From an uncultured Alistipes sp. (GTDB lineage Bacteria > Bacteroidota > Bacteroidia > Bacteroidales > Rikenellaceae): a DNA stretch of 23,781 nucleotides. The notes below the pieces were generated by a model. The model was not told the DNA's origin. It did no database searches and saw only the letters and a list, made by a program, of their open reading frames with translations. How positions within the stretch are numbered: position 1 is the stretch's first letter; every line of letters begins with the position of its first letter. The stretch covers positions 1 through 23,781 of the forward strand of contig UQNV01000035.1 in NCBI GenBank assembly GCA_900542505.1, in the 5' to 3' direction. The translations under genes were made by a program, and so were the position numbers. Positions 1-5,443 of this stretch are shown here, piece after piece.

Positions 1-49
1 ACGAGATCCTGAGATGTCTCGTGGGCTCGGAGATGTGTATAAGAGACAG
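1..49 (+). other. Illumina Nextera i7 adapter (sequencing artefact)
   Basis: This is synthetic sequence. Bases 1-7 (ACGAGAT) match the end of the P7 primer. Bases 8-15 (CCTGAGAT) sit where the i7 index lies and equal the reverse complement of index ATCTCAGG. Bases 16-30 (GTCTCGTGGGCTCGG) are the Nextera read-2 adapter, and 31-49 are the 19-bp Tn5 mosaic end (AGATGTGTATAAGAGACAG). Genomic sequence begins at about base 50. The arrangement shows untrimmed adapter at a contig end, not a natural Tn5 insertion. Confidence 0.98.
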
Positions 50-77
50 GGTTCCCGACGGGCATACGGCGGCGTAA
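50..77 (+). CDS. possible 3' end of a truncated upstream gene
   Basis: The 27 genomic bases after the adapter can be read as an open frame ending Val-Pro-Asp-Gly-His-Thr-Ala-Ala followed by TAA at 75-77, 13 bases before the ugd start. This would fit the tail of an upstream gene in the same operon. It is far too short to identify or to separate from chance. Confidence 0.2.
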
Positions 78-90
78 AAACGACAATCCA

Positions 91-1401
91 ATGAAAATCG
101 CAATCGTAGGAACCGGTTACGTGGGTCTGGTCTCGGGCGCATGCTTCGCAGAGATGGGGCTCGATGTCACCTGCGTGGACACCAACCGCGAAAAAATCGA
201 CGGCCTGCTCCGGGGCGTCATCCCCATTTACGAACCGGGGCTCGACCAGCTCGTCACGCGCAACGCCGAAGCCGGCCGGCTGCACTTCACCACCGACCTC
301 AGGGAGTGTCTCGACCAGGTCGCGGTAGTCTTCTCGGCGGTGGGCACGCCGCCCGACGAGGACGGTTCGGCCGACCTGCAGTACGTACTCGAGGTTGCCC
401 GCACGTTCGGCCGCAACATCAACAAATACACGGTGCTCGTCACCAAGAGCACGGTCCCCGTGGGCACGGCCCGCAAAATCAAGGAGATCATCCGCGAGGA
501 GCTCGCTCTCCGCGGCTGCGAGGTGGAGTTCGACGTCGCCTCGAATCCCGAGTTCCTCAAGGAGGGTGCCGCCATCAAGGACTTCATGTCGCCCGACCGC
601 GTGGTGGTGGGCGTCGAGAGCGAGCGGGCGCGCACGCTCATGTCCAAGCTCTACCGCCCCTTCCTGATTAACAACTACCGCGTCCTGTTCATGGACATCC
701 CCTCGGCCGAGATGACCAAATACGCCGCCAACGCCATGCTGGCCACCCGCATCTCGTTCATGAACGACATCGCCAACCTCTGCGACCACGTGGGGGCCGA
801 TGTCGAGATGGTCCGCAAGGGCATCGGCGCCGACGCACGCATCGGCACCAAGTTCCTCTATCCGGGCTGCGGCTACGGAGGCTCCTGTTTCCCGAAGGAT
901 GTCAAGGCCCTGGCCCACACGGGTCGCGAATACGGCTACACGATGGAGGTCATCGAGGCGGTCGAGCGGGTGAACGAACGACAGAAGTCCATCGTCTACG
1001 AGAAACTGGCGAAGGCGCTCGGCGACTTGAAGGGCAAGACCGTCGCGTTGTGGGGCCTGGCCTTCAAGCCCGAGACGGACGACATGCGCGAGGCTCCGGC
1101 GCTGGTGGTCATCGACCTGCTGCTCAAGGCGGGCGCCACGGTGCGGGTCTACGACCCGGTGGCGATGGACGAATGCCGCCGCCGCATCGGCGAACGGGTC
1201 AGCTACACCCGCTCCATCTACGAAGCGGCCGAAGGGGCCGACGCCGTAGCGCTGATGACCGAATGGAAGCAGTTCCACATGCCGACCTGGTCGCGGCTGC
1301 GCGAGGCGATGCGCGACAACATCATGGTCGACGGACGCAACATCTTCGACAAGCAGGAGGTCATCGCCGAAGGGTTCCGCTACTACGCCATCGGCAAATA
1401 G
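91..1401 (+). CDS. ugd: UDP-glucose 6-dehydrogenase
   Basis: Oxidises UDP-glucose to UDP-glucuronate with two NAD+, supplying precursor for capsule, exopolysaccharide or LPS sugars in the cytoplasm. The 436-residue length is normal for the bacterial family. The N-terminus is a Rossmann NAD-binding domain (GTGYVG at residues 7-12). STVPVGT and the NPEFLKEG segment follow, then a central helical dimerisation region. The catalytic cysteine lies in the GGSCFPKD motif (Cys266). The C-terminal UDP-binding domain carries the WGLAFKP..DDMREAP signature. The ATG at 91 begins directly with the Rossmann strand, so the start is secure, although no clear Shine-Dalgarno sequence is seen. The promoter and any upstream operon partners are lost at the contig edge. 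It is convergent with the sialidase, with a shared hairpin between them. The symbol could equally be tuaD or another family name. Confidence 0.96.
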   Translation: MKIAIVGTGYVGLVSGACFAEMGLDVTCVDTNREKIDGLLRGVIPIYEPGLDQLVTRNAEAGRLHFTTDLRECLDQVAVVFSAVGTPPDEDGSADLQYVLEVARTFGRNINKYTVLVTKSTVPVGTARKIKEIIREELALRGCEVEFDVASNPEFLKEGAAIKDFMSPDRVVVGVESERARTLMSKLYRPFLINNYRVLFMDIPSAEMTKYAANAMLATRISFMNDIANLCDHVGADVEMVRKGIGADARIGTKFLYPGCGYGGSCFPKDVKALAHTGREYGYTMEVIEAVERVNERQKSIVYEKLAKALGDLKGKTVALWGLAFKPETDDMREAPALVVIDLLLKAGATVRVYDPVAMDECRRRIGERVSYTRSIYEAAEGADAVALMTEWKQFHMPTWSRLREAMRDNIMVDGRNIFDKQEVIAEGFRYYAIGK

Positions 1402-1439
1402 CCGGCTCCCGGGCTTCGGCCGCAACCATACGACAATAC

Positions 1440-1470
1440 GAGGGGCAGCGACCTGAGGTCGCTGCCCCTC
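1440..1470. terminator. perfect hairpin between convergent ugd and sialidase genes
   Basis: A 14-bp perfect inverted repeat (GAGGGGCAGCGACC at 1440-1453 and its complement at 1457-1470) encloses a 3-base TGA loop. It lies between the ends of two convergent genes (stops at 1401 and 1491). No T-run follows on either strand, so it is not a textbook intrinsic terminator. It probably acts as a bidirectional end or 3'-stabilising structure. Confidence 0.65.
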
Positions 1471-1490
1471 GTGCGTAGAGCCGTCCGAGG

Positions 1491-2645
1491 CTACCGGTAG
1501 GAGTCGGCCCCTTCGGTGAGCCACTCGGGCGTAAGACGCGTGAAGTAGATTTCGAAGCCGCGGTCCCAGTTGCCGACCTCGGTCAGCAGCCCTATGTCTC
1601 CGTCGGGCAGCACCGTGAGCGACGAATAGCCCGCATCGCCGCTCCACACCGTCCGCCGCACGGGCCACGTCAGCCCCTCGTCGTAGCTGAGCAGCACCGA
1701 GACATTGCGCCGCTCGGCCGAATCGAGCGGTATGGAGTGCAGCATCCGGTCGCGCTCGAATCCGTCGGTGCGCAGCGTATAGCGCACGATATCGCCGTTG
1801 CAGGCGGGCGACGGCATATCCTCCCAGCGGCGCGGCTCGCTCCAGGTCGCTCCGCGGTCCGCAGAGACGGCATACTTGCGGCGTCCCTTGGCCGGATTGC
1901 GGATGCTCATCAGCCAGCTGCCGTCGGCGCGCTCGACCAGTTTGGCCTCATCGCCGTTCATGTCGGCCGGTGTGGGGAGCAGCGTCCAGTGACGGCCTCC
2001 GTCCTCCGACATGCAGACGTAGTTGGCCAGCGGCGGAAAAGCCTCGCCCGTGCGGGCCGCCACGACAAAGAGCAGCGTTCCGTCGCGCAGCTGCAGCGCG
2101 CGGCCCGAGGCGGCAAAGGCCCCGTACCACCCCTTCGAGACGGGATTGGGGCAGGCCGAGCCCCACAGCTGCGGCGTCACCCGCTCGGGCTCGGACCACG
2201 TACGGCCGAAATCGCCGCTCCGGCAGACATTGATGTCAATCGGCGTCTCGGGCGTGGTGTCCCACATACCGCGGCCCGAAGCGAAGATGCAGAGCAGCTC
2301 GCCCGTACGCGCATCGGAGACCAGCGCCGCATCGCCGTAGCCGCACTCGCCGCGGTGCTCGACAATCGGGCTTGCGGGCGACCAGGTGCGCCCGCCATCG
2401 GTGCTGCGGCGCATGACGATGTCGATTTTGTTGGGCAGGTCGCCCATCGACTCGAGCCGCCTGTCGGCCACGGCAACCAGCGAGCCGTCATCGGCCGTCA
2501 CCAGCGCCGGGATACGGTAGTACTTCGAGCCTCCGTCGCCGGGGGCGAACAGCAGCGTGCTCACGGGTTCGTCGGAGGGGACGCCACAGGCTCCGCAGCC
2601 CAGCATGAGGGCTGCAAAGAGCGTTTTCAGAAGAGGGTTCATCAT
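1491..2645 (-). CDS. exo-alpha-sialidase (GH33-like), predicted lipoprotein
   Basis: Predicted to release terminal sialic acids from host glycans at the cell surface or in the periplasm. The start at 2645 (ATG ATG) is chosen over 2666 because it places the signal peptide at the N-terminus. Residues 5-16 are hydrophobic and end in LMLGC, a plausible lipobox with Cys17 (Cys20 is an alternative). The Y-R-I-P motif at residues 43-46 holds the first arginine of the sialidase triad. Five Asp-boxes follow: STDGGRTW, SGDFGRTW, SEDGGRHW (degenerate), SADRGATW and SYDEGLTW. A Glu in KLVERADGSW followed by SIRN, and a Tyr in GYSSLTVLPDG, suit the acid/base and nucleophile region. At 384 residues it is a bare propeller without an added carbohydrate-binding module. 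Exact linkage specificity cannot be read from sequence. It stands alone, with a weak promoter candidate about 190 bases upstream. Confidence 0.88.
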   Translation of the reverse strand: MMNPLLKTLFAALMLGCGACGVPSDEPVSTLLFAPGDGGSKYYRIPALVTADDGSLVAVADRRLESMGDLPNKIDIVMRRSTDGGRTWSPASPIVEHRGECGYGDAALVSDARTGELLCIFASGRGMWDTTPETPIDINVCRSGDFGRTWSEPERVTPQLWGSACPNPVSKGWYGAFAASGRALQLRDGTLLFVVAARTGEAFPPLANYVCMSEDGGRHWTLLPTPADMNGDEAKLVERADGSWLMSIRNPAKGRRKYAVSADRGATWSEPRRWEDMPSPACNGDIVRYTLRTDGFERDRMLHSIPLDSAERRNVSVLLSYDEGLTWPVRRTVWSGDAGYSSLTVLPDGDIGLLTEVGNWDRGFEIYFTRLTPEWLTEGADSYR

Positions 2646-2687
2646 CGCTTCAAGGATTCGAGCCACCGCCGGGCGGCTCCGTTTTTT

Positions 2688-2834
2688 TCAAAGATAGTGA
2701 AAGGCGAGCGCGGAAAAACAAACTCGTTTGATTTTTTCGCCGAGCCGCATCCTATCTTCTTCAAAGATAGTGAAAGGCGAGCACAGAAAAAGCAAACTCG
2801 TTTGATTTTTTTGCCGAGCCGCATCCTGTCGTCT
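2688..2834. repeat. two tandem copies of a 73-74 bp palindromic intergenic repeat
   Basis: Copy 1 spans 2688-2760 and copy 2 spans 2761-2834, head to tail with no spacer and only a few differences. Each begins TCAAAGATAGTGAAAGGCGAG, carries a central CAAAC-TCG-TTTGA dyad flanked by A- and T-runs, and continues through GCCGAGCCGCATCC. In copy 1, AAGATAG near one end pairs with CTATCTT at the other, and GGCGAGCGCGG faces CGCCGAGCCGC, so the whole unit is an imperfect inverted repeat. In copy 2 the outer arm has decayed (CTGTCGTCT). The element lies in the 5' leader region of the sialidase. It resembles dispersed intergenic palindromes of Bacteroidales genomes, but copy number here is unknown. 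Confidence 0.85.
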
Positions 2835-2835
2835 C

Positions 2836-2843
2836 TAAAGGTA
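2836..2843 (-). promoter_or_regulatory. candidate -7 box for the sialidase gene
   Basis: The minus strand reads TACCTTTA, one mismatch from the Bacteroidota -7 consensus TAnnTTTG, and is preceded by an A-rich stretch. No convincing -33 TTTG is seen. Transcription from here would give a leader of about 185 bases running through both palindromic repeats before the ATG at 2645. Confidence 0.35.
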
Positions 2844-2884
2844 CGGATTTTTTCACGCATCCGCCGTCCTACCCTGTCCCCGCG

Positions 2885-2921
2885 GAGAAAAAAGTTCCGC
2901 CACCCTTCCGGGCAGCGGAAC
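2885..2921 (-). terminator. Rho-independent terminator of the rhomboid-EEP-YhcH operon
   Basis: On the minus strand GTTCCGC (2921-2915) pairs with GCGGAAC (2900-2894). The inner segments TGCCC and GGGTG extend the stem to about 12 bp, including two G-T pairs, closed by a GGAA tetraloop. A run of six T residues follows immediately. This is a textbook intrinsic terminator, about 180 bases past the YhcH stop and upstream of the sialidase promoter candidate. Confidence 0.85.
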
Positions 2922-3099
2922 CCATGATGCTGCAATACGACCGGGTCGGCATGGCGGAGGTGCAACCCTCCCCGGCCGCAGGGCCGCTCTGGCCCGCTCC
3001 GGCCCTCTTCCGGTCCTGTCCCGGCCATGCGGAGCAAAGCCGCAACGGGCGGAGACGGAAACCGCTTGGGGGGGGGCAGTCGGACAAGCGTGCGGGCGC
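2922..3099 (-). other. GC-rich untranslated 3' tail containing a 9-G homopolymer
   Basis: This 178-base stretch between the YhcH stop and the terminator has no credible coding region. It is very GC-rich, with several short inverted repeats (for example GGAGG-GTTGCA-CCTCC on the minus strand). A run of nine G lies at 3068-3076 on the plus strand. It would be transcribed as a long structured 3' UTR. I see no known RNA family in it. Confidence 0.5.
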
Positions 3100-3549
3100 C
3101 TACTTGCGGACCTTAACGATAATCTTGCGGATGGCACCCTCGCCCACCATCGGCGCATGGGCGTCCTCGGGCAGCAGAATCGTGAACTGCCCCGGGCGCA
3201 GCGTATAGTAGCACTGCGGCTCGTCGTCGTAGAAGCGGATATCCTTTTCGACGTCGAACTCGCCCAGCGGCTTGCGCACGTCCGAGCGCGGGCTCCAGCC
3301 GAAAGCCTCCCGCTCGCCGCGGACGAGCACCTGGATGTCGATATAGGCGTCATGCACCTCCAGCTTGGCGTCGCCCGGACGCTTCAGCTCGACATCCATC
3401 ACGTTGACATAGATGTCGCGTCCGTCGAGTTCGTGGATACCGGGTTCGACGGTCGTCCAGTCGGTGCCGGCAATAAGTTCGAAGGCCCGGGCCATGCGGG
3501 GCGAGATGGCGTTGTAGAGCGCGCTGTTCTGCAGTGTGTCGAGAATCAT
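3100..3549 (-). CDS. YhcH/YjgK/YiaL family protein (DUF386)
   Basis: A 149-residue cupin-fold protein of the YhcH/YjgK/YiaL family, whose usual length is about 150. E. coli YhcH (NanQ) sits in the sialic-acid operon and is reported to act as an N-acetylneuraminate anomerase, while relatives lie in other sugar operons. Family features visible here are MILDTL at the start, the segment EVHDAYIDIQVLVRGE (residues ~84-99), the FYDDEPQ strand and the C-terminal FTILLPEDAHAP motif with its histidine. It is the last gene of an operon, 12 bases after the EEP gene and before the terminator at 2885-2921. A sialidase lies next downstream on the same strand, which is suggestive of sialic-acid use, although the sialidase has its own transcription unit. 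The substrate cannot be fixed from sequence. Confidence 0.88.
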   Translation of the reverse strand: MILDTLQNSALYNAISPRMARAFELIAGTDWTTVEPGIHELDGRDIYVNVMDVELKRPGDAKLEVHDAYIDIQVLVRGEREAFGWSPRSDVRKPLGEFDVEKDIRFYDDEPQCYYTLRPGQFTILLPEDAHAPMVGEGAIRKIIVKVRK

Positions 3550-3561
3550 ATGGGTTTGGTT

Positions 3562-4713
3562 TTAGTCGTTTTCTTCGCTTCGCTCAAGCCGTACGACGAC
3601 CGGGAGGTGGTCCGAATAACCGACCTCGGGGACCTCGTAGGAGCGTACCGCAAGGGCATCGGAGCTGAGCACATAGTCGATGCGCAGCGTATTGAAAAAG
3701 CCGCGGAACGTATAGGAATAGCCACGACCGCACTTTCTGAAGGCATCGTTGAGCCCGCGGGACATCTGCCGGTAGACGAACGACATGGGCGTATCGTTGA
3801 AGTCGCCGCAGACAATCATCGGATAGGGCGTTGCGGCCATCACGCTGCGAATCGTATCGACCTGCTCGGCCCGCAGCACGCTGTTCTTCCGCAGACGGTA
3901 CATGATGCTGCGGAGTTTCTCCTCGCGCGCCGTATCCGAAACATAGCGGTGCGAAGTGAGGTATTTGGCGTCGCGCGGCGTGATTTCGGTCGAATGGAGG
4001 TGGTTGTTGAAGACCCGGACCGTATCATCGCCTACCAGCAGGTCGGCCCAGATGGAGGTGCGGGGAATGATGGTTCCCGAGCGCAGAATCCTGAATTTGC
4101 TGAGGATGGCCTGCTGGCCGCCCCGCTCGGCACGGTTCTGCTCCTCGGTGCGGTTGCCGAGCGTCATCCGGTAGCGGCCGGCCAGTTGGGCAAAGGACTC
4201 GTCCTCGGCGGCGCGCTGATGGTTGAACTCCTGGAAGCAGATGATATCGGGCTCCTGCTCGCCCAGGAAACCGGCAATGTGCTCCTCCTGCCATCCCGAC
4301 CGGGGAAGGTAGAACCCGCGGATGTTGTAGGTGAGCACCTTGAAGACCCGGCGGCCGTAATTGTCGGAATCGTAGGCCCGGCGGAAATCGGGCTTGTAGT
4401 AGAGGTTCAGTCGGAAGAGTCCGGCCACGACGCAGACAAGCAGCATGCCGGCACGCCCCCACCGCCAGCGGATGACCCAATAGAGGGCCAACAGCACAAC
4501 GGCGACATAGGTAAGCGGGGCTCCCAGCCCCAGAATCGGAAATATCCGCGAATTGGCAGGGTTGACGTAGGGGGCACACAACGTCAGCACCATCGCCACG
4601 ACGCCTCCGTAGGCCAGAATGGTCATCAGGGCATCGAGCAGCAGCATCAATACGCTGCGACGGCTCCGCTTGTTGCCGTCGCGGCTTCCGTATCCGTCGT
4701 AATATTCGGCCAT
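3562..4713 (-). CDS. membrane-anchored endonuclease/exonuclease/phosphatase family protein
   Basis: A 383-residue protein with an N-terminal membrane part and a C-terminal EEP hydrolase domain. Hydrophobic segments lie at about residues 21-46, 60-82 and 88-101, so three membrane spans are likely. The EEP domain starts near residue 123 with FKVLTYNIRGF (Asn130), followed by CFQEFN (metal-binding Glu162), VCGDFNDTP (catalytic Asp and Asn) and GYSDHLPVVV (Asp368, His369). These are the expected metal-dependent phosphodiesterase residues and all are present. Bacteroidota carry many such membrane EEP proteins. Substrates may be nucleic acids, phospholipids or inositol phosphates and cannot be told apart here. 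It starts 18 bases after the rhomboid stop and ends 12 bases before YhcH, so it is co-transcribed with both. Confidence 0.87.
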   Translation of the reverse strand: MAEYYDGYGSRDGNKRSRRSVLMLLLDALMTILAYGGVVAMVLTLCAPYVNPANSRIFPILGLGAPLTYVAVVLLALYWVIRWRWGRAGMLLVCVVAGLFRLNLYYKPDFRRAYDSDNYGRRVFKVLTYNIRGFYLPRSGWQEEHIAGFLGEQEPDIICFQEFNHQRAAEDESFAQLAGRYRMTLGNRTEEQNRAERGGQQAILSKFRILRSGTIIPRTSIWADLLVGDDTVRVFNNHLHSTEITPRDAKYLTSHRYVSDTAREEKLRSIMYRLRKNSVLRAEQVDTIRSVMAATPYPMIVCGDFNDTPMSFVYRQMSRGLNDAFRKCGRGYSYTFRGFFNTLRIDYVLSSDALAVRSYEVPEVGYSDHLPVVVRLERSEEND

Positions 4714-4731
4714 GGCTTGTTCGATTCAGAG

Positions 4732-5340
4732 TCAGAAATAGATGTTGCCGCGACGTTTCCAGTAGTGCAGCAGCAGGAATCCCCACAGCATGCCGCCCAC
4801 GTGGGCAAAGTGGGCCACATTGCCGCCGTAGCCGGTCCAGCCCAGGAAGAGTTCGATGACGCCGTAGATGACGACAAACCACTTGGCCTTCATCGGAATG
4901 GGCGGTATGAGCAGCACAATCGTCGCATTGGGATGCATGACGCCGAAGGCAAGCAGCAGTCCCATGACGGCACCCGAGGCGCCGACCAGCTGGATATAGT
5001 ACTCGCCCGAGAGCCACGCCGCGAACATCTGAATCAACGCCGCGCCGATGCCGCAGACCATATAGTAAATCAGGAAGCGGCGCGAGCCCAGTTCGTATTC
5101 GAGCGTACGGCCGAACATCCACAGGGCGAACATGTTGAAGAAGATGTGTTCGATGTTGGCATGCAGGAACATGTAGGTAACGAACTGGTAGGTGTGGAAG
5201 AGCGGATTGCCCACCCAGAAGAGCGAGCCGAAGCCGAAAATCCACCGCCCGACGGGCAGCAGCGCCGTGGCCATGAAGACCAGCACGTTGATGATTATCA
5301 GATTGAGCACCACGGGGGGCGTCTGGAAATTACGGTTCAT
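4732..5340 (-). CDS. rhomboid family intramembrane serine protease
   Basis: A six-or-so-helix intramembrane protease that cleaves membrane proteins within or near their transmembrane segment. Family motifs are complete: LHANIEHIFFN (His60, His65, Asn69 of the oxyanion region), the serine motif GASGAVMG (Ser122), and AHVGG (His180), giving the Ser-His dyad. The start at 5340 (MNRNFQ) is preferred over 5364, because a candidate -7 box lies just upstream and the added eight residues look non-native. This gives 202 residues. It ends ...GNIYF without an extra cytoplasmic domain. It is the first gene of a three-gene operon with the EEP protein and YhcH. The substrate is unknown and no dedicated substrate gene is visible nearby. 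Confidence 0.92.
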   Translation of the reverse strand: MNRNFQTPPVVLNLIIINVLVFMATALLPVGRWIFGFGSLFWVGNPLFHTYQFVTYMFLHANIEHIFFNMFALWMFGRTLEYELGSRRFLIYYMVCGIGAALIQMFAAWLSGEYYIQLVGASGAVMGLLLAFGVMHPNATIVLLIPPIPMKAKWFVVIYGVIELFLGWTGYGGNVAHFAHVGGMLWGFLLLHYWKRRGNIYF

Positions 5341-5418
5341 AACCAAATCTGTTTTTCTCTCCAAAGGTCACCGTCCGCCTCGGCGGAACCGGCTGCCGGC
5401 CGAAGCCGGACGGACCTG

Positions 5419-5426
5419 CAAATGTA
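5419..5426 (-). promoter_or_regulatory. candidate -7 box of the rhomboid operon promoter
   Basis: The minus strand reads TACATTTG, an exact match to TAnnTTTG. A GTTG lies 18 bases upstream as a partial -33 element, overlapping the end of mutL. It would give a leader of about 70 bases containing a GC-rich hairpin before the ATG at 5340. A second, poorer site (GACCTTTG) lies closer, at about 5364-5371. Confidence 0.5.
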
Positions 5427-5443
5427 ACAATTTATCGACGATG

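Noticed and set aside
31..49. Tn5 mosaic end as a natural transposon end
   Set aside because: It is directly attached to the Illumina adapter and index; no transposase or second end is present.
3157..5427. 756-residue plus-strand open frame across YhcH, EEP and rhomboid genes
   Set aside because: It is antisense to three well-recognised genes, has His/Val/Gly/Asp-rich unfamiliar sequence and no domain. High GC codon bias creates such mirror frames.
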